Assembly (NCBI RefSeq): GCF_008180195.1
Contig: NZ_VTAV01000003.1
Span: 248,001 to 312,000 of the forward strand
DNA: 64,000 nt
Source of the DNA: Sphingobacterium phlebotomi
GTDB lineage: Bacteria; Bacteroidota; Bacteroidia; Sphingobacteriales; Sphingobacteriaceae
Direction of reading: 5' to 3'
The first letter of the stretch is position 1. The number at the start of each line of letters is the position of its first letter. The position numbers and the translations under genes were made by a program. Shown piece by piece: positions 6,717 through 16,559 of the stretch. A model generated the notes under the pieces. The model saw only the letters and a program-made list of their open reading frames with translations. It searched no databases and was not told the DNA's origin.

Positions 6717-9700
6717 TTAATCACGAATGCCGGGGGATTTCTTTTTAAATTCTGAGGGACTCATCTCAAACTGTTTTTTGAAACATACACTAAAGTATTT
6801 TGCGTTGTTGAAGCCTGTCTGATAGGCGATCTCCGCTACGGTCAGATCAGACTGTTCTAATAGATAGGCGCCTCTTTTCAGTCTGATATTCAAAATAAAT
6901 TCTTTGATAGACATACCTACAATATCGTTTATTTTTTGGTATAAAATGGTTCTGCCGACATTCATGTCCGAGACAAAATCATCTACAGAATAAAGTGGAT
7001 TGGCGATGTTCAGCTCGATAAATTTCATTGCCCTCACTAACAGTTCTTCGTCCATAGACGTAATGGTCACCTTGGCTGGATCAACGACCAGCCGTTTGCT
7101 ATATATCTCCCGTAATTCTTGTTGGTTTTTTAGGATCACTTCGGTTTGTTGCAAGAGATAGTCGACATCAAAGGGCTTGTCAATAAAAACAGTAGCACCA
7201 TATTCAAGTGCCTTAATTTTATTTTGGTTTTCTTCGCCCAGACCAGATATCATGACAATAGGAATATGGCTGGTTTTAAAATTTTGCCGTAAGCGACGGC
7301 ACACCTCAAAACCGTTGGTGTTGGGCATCACGAGGTCGGTAACGATCAACTGTGGACAGATTTTTTCAGCTTTGATAATCCCTTCCGTTCCGTCGCTAGC
7401 GGTATAAACATTGTACTTTTGCGAAAGCCGCTGTTCGAGGTAGGTGCGCATAGCGGGATCATCTTCTATGAGCAGCAGACTATTGGCTTTCCGAGCATTC
7501 TTGATGGCGCTGTCGGTATCTGTAGCATCCAGCATCACGTCGTCAATTTCCGAAAGGGTATAATCATAAACGTTCCATCGCATGCTACCGGTGGTAGCTT
7601 CCTTTTTCAACGGTAGAATAATCGTAAAGGAGATTTTGTCGGTTTTATTGATCATCCAGATATGTCCTTTGACTACATCAACCAATTCCTTGACAATAGC
7701 AAGTCCTAACCCTGAACTCTCTTCGAAGGTCGGTCGATGGGAAGATAGGCGGTTAAAAGAAGTAAAAAGGGTAGCGATTTGTTGTTCAGAAAAGCCGTCC
7801 CCGCTGTTGAGTACTTCGATAGAAATATATTCCAGTTCCCCTTCGTCCCCTTCTTGAGATAACTTTGCCTTTTCTTCTTCCGTAGAGCTGTATATACGCA
7901 CGCCGACATATCCCTTATTCGGCGTATATTTTAAGGCATTGGAAAATAAATTGGTTAAAATTTTCTCAACGATATCGTAGTCGAATGCAACATAAACTTG
8001 GTCCTTATATGCTGAAATATTCGTTTCTATTTCTTTCTTGTTTGCGTATAATTCAAATAAACTAAACACGTCGCGTACAAAATTGATGAAATCCCCGACC
8101 TGGGGATGCAACGTGATTTTCTGACTTTCTATTTCTCTGAAACGGAGCAACTGGCTTATCATGCGCTGGATGCGCGACACATTTTTTTCAATGAGCTGCA
8201 TATAGCCGGCAACATGGTCGTGTTTTTCCAGTGTTTCTTTGAGTTGCTTAAGCGGTTCCTGCACGAGGGTGAGTGGGGTTTTCAGATCATGCGAAATATT
8301 CGTAAAAAAATCTGTGCGGGCTTGATTCAATTCCAGCATATTCTGTTCTTTTAAAGCTTCTAATGCCAAACGTTCCTTAAACATCTTTTTGTTGGTATAG
8401 TACCGAATGATGAAAAACAATAGCGAAATCGCAAGGAGACTATAGAAACAATACGCCCACCAGGAAAGAAAGAAAGGAGGATCGATGTGAAGATAGAGCC
8501 GTGCGATATCGTCGCCCCAAAGCCCGTCGTTATTGGACGCTTTTATTTCAAACGTATAGTCACCGCTGGAAAGATTGAAGAACTGTACGGACTTATTTGC
8601 TGTATTGATTACCGTCCAGTTATCGCTGATTCCCCGCATGCGATACGCAAACTGATTCTTGTCTGCAGCTAAATAGCTGTTGGCCGAAAACCGAATTTCT
8701 ATGTTGGACTCGTTGCTGGAAAGCCGTATTCGTTCTTCCCGCCTGTTCGATAGGCTGGAGATGTCTTTTGATAGTGGGGAAGAAACAGAACGAGCGGTTA
8801 CTTCGGTATTGTTTACCAGAAAGCTGGTAAAGAACACGCGAGGTTTCTGTGGGTTTTTCTCCGCGTATGTGGGGTCGAATAGCAAAAAGCCGTTGGTTCC
8901 GCCAAAGAACAATTCTCCTTTTGCTGTTTTGTACGCTGCACGTATATAAAAAGATCCGCAGCTGTTTTCTCGATAAAAGCGCGCCTTCTCGAACTTCGCG
9001 GATGTAGGATCGTAACTGTAAATGCCATCGCTCGTGCTCAGCCAAATTCTTTTTGAACTGTCGTCTTCCAATATACCAAACACCATTTTGGGCGAAAACC
9101 CATTGTTGCTGCTGAAATTGAGATAAGTACCATCTTTCTTTAACACATTTACACCACTGCCTAACGTGCCCAACCACAGGTCGCCGCTGGAAGCGTTGAG
9201 GTGACAGGATAAATTGTTGGTGGAGTAAGGAGCGCCCTGAATAAGATAGTGTTTCAAGACCTTAAGCGTATTTCGGTCAACAACATACAATCCTTGTTGT
9301 GTAACCAACCGGAGGTTCTGTTGGTTATCTAAATACAAGGTGGCGATATCGAGATTCAGCTTCTCATCATTCGCACCAATGATGTTCACAATTTCTGTAT
9401 CCGCGTTTTTTTTCCTCTTATATAAAAAAGGTTGATTGGGATCGGTCATCCACCAGGTTCCTTCCTGATCCTGTACAAAATCGTATATCGTAAGTGGTTG
9501 CTGGGTGCCGGGGAAAAAGAAATGAAGATCGTTGAAAGTACGACGAGCAGGGTCGTAAGAGGTAAGTCCACCGTTGAATGCGGAAATCAAAAGATGCTGA
9601 TTTTCGGGGTCAAAATGCAAACGTTTTATCATGTTGGAATTAGGCGACTCTGTGGATGATTTTATAAAATGATGGAAGCTGTCGCTCTTCCGGTCCCAGT

Positions 9701-10781
9701 AGTTGAGTCCACCGCCTTCCGTTCCGATCCACATATTACCCCATTGATCCTCTTGGAAACTGCTGACAATGGGATGATTGAGTCCTCCTGGACTGGGGTT
9801 AAAGTAGCGTACATGCGCGTCGTATAGCGAGCAGTAGGCGATCTTCCCACCGTAAGTCCCTATCCATGCGCCTTGATTAGGATCGGCATAAATGGTCCAA
9901 ATGGAATTATTCGGTAATGAAAAAGGATCATTTAGATTCAGCCGTAGAAAGCCGCGCTCGTCTTTGATTGGATCATATAAGAACAATCCGTCTTGGGTAG
10001 CGACCCATATGACGCCGGTTTGATCGAGATATATACCTTTCGCTAATGCCGACTGGTTGTCGGCAAAGGAAACGTGGATATGACGTTGTATCGTCCCGTT
10101 TGTGTCGGTAACAAATATACCCCCCCGTTGGGTGAGCAGGTAATAGAAACCCTGATATTCCAGTACATCAACAATGGTTTGGGAAGGTTTCTCCAACTCA
10201 ATAAACGGTTCCAATTGCTGCTTTTTCTGGTGCAGTTTATACAGTGTGCTTTCTTGCGAAATATACAGGTCGCCGTTTAAACTTAAGATCTTGCTGAAAG
10301 ATTTATTTTTAGGCAACCGAAATCCGTTTGATGTATTGTTTTTTGTGTCGTACCACAAGAGGCTATCTTTGGATAACATATAGAGTTTTTCATCATTATG
10401 TCGACAAGCTGATCGTATACTTCGTGGTACGGCAATGTCAAATTTAAATTGCTCATAATCAAAACGTAGCAAAGCATGATTCGTAAAGAGAAATAGCTCT
10501 CCCTCCCGGCTGGCGATTAACGAGCCATATCCCCACCTAACCGAAGGGTTGAGGACGGAAACGAGTTCATTTAATTGGTGAAAGCTGTTCCCATCATACA
10601 TAAAGATAGCGTCGGTACCGGTATACCAGATTCGACCTAAGCTATCTTTCGCAATACTCTGTATGCCGCCATAGTAGGAAGTTTCGGGCATCACGTGAAA
10701 CCGGTAACGCGACGTATCCATGGCAAAAACGCCCTGCAAAAAGAAAATAAAAAAACAAAATAGTAGACTGTATTTTCTCAT
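6717..10781 (-). CDS. Hybrid two-component system regulator (HTCS) of the glycan locus
   Basis: 1354 residues, single-chain sensor and transcription factor. A signal peptide (1-20) is followed by a periplasmic sensor of two-component-regulator propeller repeats (about 30-680) and a Y_Y_Y domain (about 700-760). A membrane helix lies near 770-792. The histidine kinase has phospho-acceptor His831 in NISHDLKTPL and an ATP-binding domain with NALKYT and SSGLGLAIV. The receiver has Asp1149 (VTDLVMP) and the conserved Lys in DKPF. The C-terminus is an AraC-type helix-turn-helix (about 1260-1350). Such proteins bind an oligosaccharide in the periplasm and activate the adjacent SusC/D operon. It lies 50 bp downstream of the GH88 gene on the same strand, so it may be partly co-transcribed. 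All catalytic residues are present. Confidence 0.95.
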   Translation of the reverse strand: MRKYSLLFCFFIFFLQGVFAMDTSRYRFHVMPETSYYGGIQSIAKDSLGRIWYTGTDAIFMYDGNSFHQLNELVSVLNPSVRWGYGSLIASREGELFLFTNHALLRFDYEQFKFDIAVPRSIRSACRHNDEKLYMLSKDSLLWYDTKNNTSNGFRLPKNKSFSKILSLNGDLYISQESTLYKLHQKKQQLEPFIELEKPSQTIVDVLEYQGFYYLLTQRGGIFVTDTNGTIQRHIHVSFADNQSALAKGIYLDQTGVIWVATQDGLFLYDPIKDERGFLRLNLNDPFSLPNNSIWTIYADPNQGAWIGTYGGKIAYCSLYDAHVRYFNPSPGGLNHPIVSSFQEDQWGNMWIGTEGGGLNYWDRKSDSFHHFIKSSTESPNSNMIKRLHFDPENQHLLISAFNGGLTSYDPARRTFNDLHFFFPGTQQPLTIYDFVQDQEGTWWMTDPNQPFLYKRKKNADTEIVNIIGANDEKLNLDIATLYLDNQQNLRLVTQQGLYVVDRNTLKVLKHYLIQGAPYSTNNLSCHLNASSGDLWLGTLGSGVNVLKKDGTYLNFSSNNGFSPKMVFGILEDDSSKRIWLSTSDGIYSYDPTSAKFEKARFYRENSCGSFYIRAAYKTAKGELFFGGTNGFLLFDPTYAEKNPQKPRVFFTSFLVNNTEVTARSVSSPLSKDISSLSNRREERIRLSSNESNIEIRFSANSYLAADKNQFAYRMRGISDNWTVINTANKSVQFFNLSSGDYTFEIKASNNDGLWGDDIARLYLHIDPPFFLSWWAYCFYSLLAISLLFFIIRYYTNKKMFKERLALEALKEQNMLELNQARTDFFTNISHDLKTPLTLVQEPLKQLKETLEKHDHVAGYMQLIEKNVSRIQRMISQLLRFREIESQKITLHPQVGDFINFVRDVFSLFELYANKKEIETNISAYKDQVYVAFDYDIVEKILTNLFSNALKYTPNKGYVGVRIYSSTEEEKAKLSQEGDEGELEYISIEVLNSGDGFSEQQIATLFTSFNRLSSHRPTFEESSGLGLAIVKELVDVVKGHIWMINKTDKISFTIILPLKKEATTGSMRWNVYDYTLSEIDDVMLDATDTDSAIKNARKANSLLLIEDDPAMRTYLEQRLSQKYNVYTASDGTEGIIKAEKICPQLIVTDLVMPNTNGFEVCRRLRQNFKTSHIPIVMISGLGEENQNKIKALEYGATVFIDKPFDVDYLLQQTEVILKNQQELREIYSKRLVVDPAKVTITSMDEELLVRAMKFIELNIANPLYSVDDFVSDMNVGRTILYQKINDIVGMSIKEFILNIRLKRGAYLLEQSDLTVAEIAYQTGFNNAKYFSVCFKKQFEMSPSEFKKKSPGIRD

Positions 10782-10831
10782 TTATGATGCATTCCCTTCT
10801 TGGTTGCAGACCAATGTACTACAAAAATTTG

Positions 10832-12031
10832 TTATATTCTTTTCTTTAATCGAGTCAAGGCTTCCAGATAATAGTAGTCTGCATAAGTAAGTGGTACATT
10901 TACTTCCGATTGAAGTGGGTATGCGCCTACACTATGTTTTAAAATAAAGCAACCGTTTTCGCCAAGACTTGCCGTGTAGTTTGGAGAGGCCAATGTTTTG
11001 ATCTGGACTTCGGCAACTTGTCTATATGGCGAAGTGTGATCTTTATCCGTGTAATCGCTTAGCTCGACCAAAGCCGAAGCCATGATGGCAGCAGCTGATA
11101 CATCACGGTAGGTGTTGGGGATATCTGGACTGTCATAATCCCAATAGGGGATATAATCTTCAGGCATATTCCGATGGTTAATCAAATAATCCGCGATATG
11201 CCGAGCCTGTTGTAGATAACGCTCATTTTTTGTCTCTCGATAGAGATAGGTATAGCCATATAATCCCCAAGCTTGCCCTCTGCTCCACGACGATTCGTCT
11301 GATAATCCTTGGTGTGTTTGTTTCAAATGCGGTGTGCCGCTAATGGTATCATACGAAACGACATGAAAGGAACTGTAATCCGGTCTAAAATGATGCTCCA
11401 TGGTTTTGTCGGCATGTGATAGGGCAATCTCCCTAAAGGTCGTATCGCCTGAATGCGTTGCCGCCCAGAGCAGCAGCTCTAAATTCATAATGTTATCAAT
11501 GATAACCGGGTACTGCCAGTGCTCGGTATTGTGATCCCAGGACCGGATCAGTCCTACTTGCGGACGATAACGGGTACTTAACGATTTAGCGGCAGTAAGC
11601 ATCACTTCTTCATAATCTTTATTGCCTGTCAACCGGTAGCCGTTGCCGAAACTACAGTAAATCATAAAGCCAACATCATGATTATCTGTCGTGTATTTCT
11701 CCCGCTCGACACGATCTGTGTACAACTTTGCATAAGTTAATAGCTCGGGGTTTTGACTATTTTCATAGATGTACCATAGGGAGCCTGGAAAAAAACCGCT
11801 ACACCACCAGCGGGAATCGGAAGAAACATCTTGACCATTTTCATATGTTCGGGGAAACCTTCCATCTTGATCTTTGTATTTTTCGGCCATCAACATGGAT
11901 TGTTTTTCGGCAAAAATAAAGGCACTATCGATTATTGCTTTTAAGGCTTGGTCTTCATCCTTTTCCGGACGTTCGGTACAGGCGAACAGTCCGGAAAGGA
12001 TAATAAAGTAACTAAAGAGTTTGTTGTACAT
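10832..12031 (-). CDS. GH88 unsaturated glucuronyl hydrolase lipoprotein
   Basis: 399 residues. A lipoprotein signal ends in GLFAC (Cys18). The rest matches glycoside hydrolase family 88, an (alpha/alpha)6 barrel that hydrates the double bond of 4,5-unsaturated uronic acids at the end of oligosaccharides made by polysaccharide lyases, releasing the sugar. Seen motifs are WWCSGFFPGSLW, NHDVGF with Asp119, IIDNIMNLELL with Asp179 (the two Asp positions known to be catalytic in the family) and SSWSRGQAWGLYGY. It lies 24 bp after the DUF4832 gene. Its presence indicates that the locus handles a uronate-bearing glycan such as a glycosaminoglycan, ulvan or a plant or algal polymer. Confidence 0.9.
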   Translation of the reverse strand: MYNKLFSYFIILSGLFACTERPEKDEDQALKAIIDSAFIFAEKQSMLMAEKYKDQDGRFPRTYENGQDVSSDSRWWCSGFFPGSLWYIYENSQNPELLTYAKLYTDRVEREKYTTDNHDVGFMIYCSFGNGYRLTGNKDYEEVMLTAAKSLSTRYRPQVGLIRSWDHNTEHWQYPVIIDNIMNLELLLWAATHSGDTTFREIALSHADKTMEHHFRPDYSSFHVVSYDTISGTPHLKQTHQGLSDESSWSRGQAWGLYGYTYLYRETKNERYLQQARHIADYLINHRNMPEDYIPYWDYDSPDIPNTYRDVSAAAIMASALVELSDYTDKDHTSPYRQVAEVQIKTLASPNYTASLGENGCFILKHSVGAYPLQSEVNVPLTYADYYYLEALTRLKKRI

Positions 12032-12055
12032 ACTTATGGTATTCTTTAAGATGTT

Positions 12056-13618
12056 TTATTGTACTTGAACGTTCAGAAGTTTTACCCATCCCTCATCCGT
12101 CACCTCATCGTTGACGGCAAGTTTTATGCTGGGCTGGTTTTCTTTTGTGGTATCAACAATAGCGATGGCCCAAGTATACGTTCCTTGAGGTAAGTCTATG
12201 ACGGGTTTAAAGTCGTACGAAGTAGGCTTATCTTTCAACCATGTGGAAGGTTCGGCATCGTTATCTATATACATTTTTTTTACCGCTCCATCGATATCCA
12301 ACAGGGCAAAAGCTACTTTATATTTATAGTTCCATTGCGGGATATTATTGGGAAAGTATCCCCATCCCATGTTGCGCCAGCGGTGATTAATATTTGCTTC
12401 TGCACCCCTGACCACGGTTTCCGGTAGATATACGCGATCGGGATACAGACGATATCCGCCTTCGGATACAAAACGCTGTACCAGGTTGAAAGATTTTTCA
12501 AACCACGAATCGGTATCTCCCGAGCGAAAATCCATCATATTGACGCAGGCCTCTGCCGAATCTTCAAATTCGCCCTGCCGCACATCTTCGGGATGACCTT
12601 CGCGGTATCGACCACTTGGATCTGTCCAATAACGGTGTGTGCCTGAGGTAATCCATCCGCCCTCCATCAGTATCGGACGTTTGAAGTTCCATGATTTTGC
12701 AAATTGCTTTTCCCAACTTTGATAATATTCCGTCATACCAAATGCATCTTGCCGAAGGCTATACCCTTTGTTGATCATCTTGACCAATAGTCTATCACTG
12801 TTTGGATTCGGAGAGCCCCAACTTTCCGGATGACCGACCAGACGATGATAGTTGATGACCAAAGGTATTTTAGTAAAGGTTCTTGTGTATAGATCGGAAA
12901 CCCAATCAATCAGTTCTTCCTTGAGGGCTTCTGTATTAGCACCGGTAGATGTGTTGGGATCCTCGTAGATGACATTATGCGCTTCGCCCCATTTTCCAAA
13001 ACCATATGCATCGATAAACGACACATGGTCCGGATCATTGAAATCTTCGGCAAGGGCTTCAATAAATTTGGCATAATACTGCCTAAATATAGGATCTTGA
13101 GGCAATGGCGTTATGCGAGTAGGAAAGGAAGGATTCTCCAGATAGGATGCTGCCCCGGCATCAAATACAAACTGAGGTGTATTCATCCCTTGATCGCGAC
13201 CGTCGACCACGATGCGAAAAGCAATCGGCACACCCCGTTCTTTAGCGCCATTGATCAATCGGGCAATCTGTGTGCTTGGATCCCGCCAAGCGTAAACGCC
13301 ATCGGCGGGATTGAGCGAGGACCAGCTTGTTCTGAGGTAACAGGCCGAAGCATAATCGATTGCTTTTACCCGTTTCCCTAAATCGGGGACGTAATATTCC
13401 TGGTCCCAATAGGTGGGTTCTGCGGTTCGCCCGGCATACATGACCCAGCCATTTAATGGATTGCGTAACACAGTGCTCCTGTTGTATTTTGTAGTAACCA
13501 GTGTTCCGCTAATACGATCGCCTTCGGCCAAATCATTTGAAGTGCAAGCAAATGATTGTAGACTTGTAAGTGCGATTAATGACAACTTCATGATTGTCTT
13601 ATAATTCGATGTTCTCAT
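12056..13618 (-). CDS. DUF4832-type TIM-barrel protein, putative glycoside hydrolase
   Basis: 520 residues. The N-terminus looks like a lipoprotein signal with SFAC (Cys25); Met10 could be the true start. The body resembles DUF4832/DUF4874 proteins, related to GH42-like TIM barrels: NPLNGWVMY near 53-61, SWSSLNPADGVYAW near 98-111, IAFRIVVDG near 132-140. Two acidic residues stand where retaining enzymes carry theirs: Glu212 in FGKWGEAHN and Glu319 in PILMEGGW. A C-terminal beta domain follows from about 400. Substrate is not known; its position between the SusE-like gene and GH88 suggests it acts on the same glycan. No experimentally known activity is claimed. Confidence 0.75.
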   Translation of the reverse strand: MRTSNYKTIMKLSLIALTSLQSFACTSNDLAEGDRISGTLVTTKYNRSTVLRNPLNGWVMYAGRTAEPTYWDQEYYVPDLGKRVKAIDYASACYLRTSWSSLNPADGVYAWRDPSTQIARLINGAKERGVPIAFRIVVDGRDQGMNTPQFVFDAGAASYLENPSFPTRITPLPQDPIFRQYYAKFIEALAEDFNDPDHVSFIDAYGFGKWGEAHNVIYEDPNTSTGANTEALKEELIDWVSDLYTRTFTKIPLVINYHRLVGHPESWGSPNPNSDRLLVKMINKGYSLRQDAFGMTEYYQSWEKQFAKSWNFKRPILMEGGWITSGTHRYWTDPSGRYREGHPEDVRQGEFEDSAEACVNMMDFRSGDTDSWFEKSFNLVQRFVSEGGYRLYPDRVYLPETVVRGAEANINHRWRNMGWGYFPNNIPQWNYKYKVAFALLDIDGAVKKMYIDNDAEPSTWLKDKPTSYDFKPVIDLPQGTYTWAIAIVDTTKENQPSIKLAVNDEVTDEGWVKLLNVQVQ

Positions 13619-13658
13619 ATTTTTTAATAAAAAATTTCTGTATCTATGGATATAAATA

Positions 13659-14849
13659 TCATTTCTGACTAGCTACTAGGGTCTTGTTTCGGATGTCCAA
13701 AACAATAAAATTGGTGCCGGAGGGAAGGCGGAAATACGCATTCCGTTCATTGGCGCTGTAACCGCTGAACACATTATATGTCGTTCCGTGGGTCACCGGT
13801 GTATCAGCGCCGGTGTTGTTGCCGGTATACACGTATGATTGGTTCGTTGGATGAATACCAAATTTTGTTCGACCGTTCATTGCCGGACCGGTGTACACAA
13901 ATACTTGTGGATCTGCTGTACTCTGTGTCCAGTTACCGTCTCTCCACGACCATCCAGTAGGTTCTCCATATTCCCACAAGTCATTGACGATGGTAGTCTG
14001 CATCGCGCCGTCTAGCGTCCATTGTACGACAGCTGGCTGCAAGGCCTTGGCCGGAGAGTAGATAGCGGCTGTCGCTTTTTGCATATCGATGACAACACGA
14101 TATTCTCCAGCATTTTCTATTTTCCAGGAAACGGGATTTTCACGGACAACGACATTTATCGTTTCCCCATCTTTTAGTGTTCCGTCGTTATCGGTGGGGC
14201 TGAGATAGTTAGTCTCCCCTTTGTATTCGATCGGTATGATTAATTCGCCTGGTTCCAGATGGAGAACCTGTGCGTAAATGTTATCATTTTCTACGGTTGT
14301 GCCCAATTCCATTTTTGATTCCTGCACGGCAGAACCATCTAGAAATACTTTATCGGCGTCAAAAACGATGGTTCGGATCGGTTGTACGCGCACGGTGACT
14401 GTTTTGACTTCGGGTGCTTCAAATGTCGGGCCTCCTTCCCACTGTGCGGTCACTCGGAATTCCAGTGTGAAGGGGATGTTTACAGGTAGTTTCCATTTTT
14501 CATTCGCCCAATTCTGGATCTGTTCAGAGGTAAAACTCCGGCTAAATATACCGTCATCTTCATAGTTCATAATCGTGGTGGACGACCCAAAGTTGTTGCC
14601 AACGACATCCAGCTTTGAAGTGTACAAGATAATATGATCGTTCAATATTGGTCTTGCGGGTTTCCACGTGAACGCAATAATGTCATCTGTTAAATGATCT
14701 GCATCCAGCGCAATTTCCGTGGATGAAGATTGCAACGTCATTGTTCCTGGTACGTTATCGATATCGACAATTTCATAGTTACAGGCAGTCACCCCGCAAA
14801 CAATGATCGAAAAGGTTAAAATTCTATATAGATAAGCTATCTTTTTCAT
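13659..14849 (-). CDS. SusE/SusF-like glycan-binding lipoprotein
   Basis: 396 residues. Lipoprotein signal with VTAC (Cys23). An N-terminal SusE-type domain contains AFTWKPARPILNDHIILYTSKLD, written here as seen around residues 57-80 with core FTWKPARP. The middle is an Ig-like region, and the C-terminal part (about 275-396) has WSWRDGNWTQS and FGIHPTNQSYVY, like the starch-binding-type modules of SusE/SusF outer-membrane proteins. It probably sits on the cell surface and holds glycan near the SusC/D importer. It follows susD by 42 bp in the same operon. Confidence 0.85.
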   Translation of the reverse strand: MKKIAYLYRILTFSIIVCGVTACNYEIVDIDNVPGTMTLQSSSTEIALDADHLTDDIIAFTWKPARPILNDHIILYTSKLDVVGNNFGSSTTIMNYEDDGIFSRSFTSEQIQNWANEKWKLPVNIPFTLEFRVTAQWEGGPTFEAPEVKTVTVRVQPIRTIVFDADKVFLDGSAVQESKMELGTTVENDNIYAQVLHLEPGELIIPIEYKGETNYLSPTDNDGTLKDGETINVVVRENPVSWKIENAGEYRVVIDMQKATAAIYSPAKALQPAVVQWTLDGAMQTTIVNDLWEYGEPTGWSWRDGNWTQSTADPQVFVYTGPAMNGRTKFGIHPTNQSYVYTGNNTGADTPVTHGTTYNVFSGYSANERNAYFRLPSGTNFIVLDIRNKTLVASQK

Positions 14850-14891
14850 AAAATATAATTTTTAAACACACTCATTATTGACCGCTTTGTC

Positions 14892-16541
14892 CTATCTGTA
14901 ACCTGGATTCTGTGGGAACTCCGCATCACGATTGGCATCACGTATGCTCTGCGGTATTGGCCATAGTGCATGATCGGCCTTTACTCTATCGCGTATCGTA
15001 CTGTTGTACATGCTAACTCTTTCCACATACTTATTCGTGCGTACCAGCGTAAAGCGACGGCTTTCTTCACCTACCAATTCCCTGATCCGTTCATCAAGAA
15101 GGAAATCCATATCCATGTTACTGGCATTGACGGGTGAGGCATTCGCTCTTCGCCGTACTTCGTTGATCGCATTTGCCGCTCGATCGCGAAATGCATCACC
15201 TTGCCCCAAATAAGCTTCTGCCAGCAAAAGATAGGTCTCGGCTAAGCGAAATTTCATACGGTCTCTGTAACTGCCGGTGAGCCCCAGATTCTCGGCACGT
15301 CCGTAAAAAAATTTGGTCAATGCCGGGAATAAAGTTTTGGTCGTGAACCAAGTCTGCTCTGTGATATTCGCTTTGCTGCCATGCAGCGGACTGTTAGGAT
15401 TATTATAATACCAATTACGTTTGATGTTGTAGTTGGAATTTCGCATATCGGCCGCATTAAATATTCCGGGTTCATTTCCGCTTGCATTGGTGCCAGTGGT
15501 ACCCATCCACCACTTCATTGGTACAATCTGTGCCAAACCGCGACCTCCGAGTGTGTCTGCCAGCGTAAAACCGGTGATATCAAAGTATTTTGGGTTCCAC
15601 GCTCGACGTGTCCAATCGTCTGAATTCGTTCCTCCGCCGATGGCATTGAATTCAAACTGCAGTACCCAGATGCTTTCCCGGTTGCCTGCCTTTCTATTTT
15701 GATTGTTTTCTTTGAACAGATCACTAAAGACATCTCCCGGCTGATTCGCACTAACGCCGAACCGATTTTCCATGAGATTAAAATAACCGCTGTTAATGAC
15801 GGCCAACGCCGCTTCTTGTGCCAGCACATATTCCTCTTGCAGTAAGTACATTTCACTTAATAAATGATAGGCGGCCCATTTGGTCAGCTTACCGTCCTGT
15901 ACCTGATCTGGATTTTCCGGCAAGTTCTCGGCGGCAAATGTCAGATCGTCAATGATGTGCTGCAGCACTTCAGCCTTCGGTGTCCGGGTGAAATTGAGCT
16001 GAAAATCATATTGGATGCTTTCGACATAAGGTACGTCGCCATATAGGTAGACCAAGGTACGGTATGCATACGCCCGAAAAAATTTAGCTTCTGCTTGGAA
16101 ATGTACTTTATCTGTCGGTCTATCCCAATTTTCATTAATCTCCGAAAACATCAAAATTTCATTGGCGGAAGCTATCAAGCTGTAAGACCAGTCCCAATAA
16201 GAACGTACAAATTGTTCTTCCGCGGTTAATGTCAGGTTGGCAAATGCGGTCAGCGACGCATCACTGTTGATTACATCTACGATATCCGTTGCGGCCTGTA
16301 GAGCTTCATATGGTGTCGCATTTCCGTGCATAAAAGCGCCTCCTTCTCCCCACGTATTATACTCAGAGCGGGAGAGGGAGTATAGTCCAGCACTACCTAC
16401 TTCAAATCCGTACGTGCTGGTAAATGTATTTGTGGGGGCCAACTCTGATTTAAGATCTTCTGTGAGAAAGTCTTTGCATCCAGTTACGACGTTTATGATA
16501 AGTACCGCAACGCAACTCATCATGATTTTATTTATTTTCAT
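14892..16541 (-). CDS. SusD/RagB-like nutrient-binding outer-membrane lipoprotein
   Basis: 549 residues. Signal peptide ends in VTGC (Cys22), followed by KDFLTEDLKSELAPTNTF, the usual SusD start. TPR-type helices follow, with FRAYAYRTLVYLYGDVPYV near 120-140 and RLAETYLLLAEAYLGQGD near 435-455, both hallmark SusD stretches. The C-terminus FPQNPGY is also typical. It forms the hinged lid over the SusC barrel at 16560-19583 and captures oligosaccharide for import. It begins 18 bp after the SusC stop. Confidence 0.95.
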   Translation of the reverse strand: MKINKIMMSCVAVLIINVVTGCKDFLTEDLKSELAPTNTFTSTYGFEVGSAGLYSLSRSEYNTWGEGGAFMHGNATPYEALQAATDIVDVINSDASLTAFANLTLTAEEQFVRSYWDWSYSLIASANEILMFSEINENWDRPTDKVHFQAEAKFFRAYAYRTLVYLYGDVPYVESIQYDFQLNFTRTPKAEVLQHIIDDLTFAAENLPENPDQVQDGKLTKWAAYHLLSEMYLLQEEYVLAQEAALAVINSGYFNLMENRFGVSANQPGDVFSDLFKENNQNRKAGNRESIWVLQFEFNAIGGGTNSDDWTRRAWNPKYFDITGFTLADTLGGRGLAQIVPMKWWMGTTGTNASGNEPGIFNAADMRNSNYNIKRNWYYNNPNSPLHGSKANITEQTWFTTKTLFPALTKFFYGRAENLGLTGSYRDRMKFRLAETYLLLAEAYLGQGDAFRDRAANAINEVRRRANASPVNASNMDMDFLLDERIRELVGEESRRFTLVRTNKYVERVSMYNSTIRDRVKADHALWPIPQSIRDANRDAEFPQNPGYR

Positions 16542-16559
16542 CTGTTTCGTTTTTAGGTA

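Noticed and set aside
8620..9177. Open frame of 185 codons inside the HTCS gene, another minus-strand frame
   Set aside because: It lies wholly within the strongly supported HTCS frame, is rich in Arg/Gln/Trp as expected of a frame shadow, and shows no domain.
10688..10705. Sequence resembling a parS site (TCACGTGAAAC) in the HTCS gene
   Set aside because: Only part of the 16-base parS palindrome matches and the left arm is lost. Other CACGTG hits, for example near 62870, match even less.
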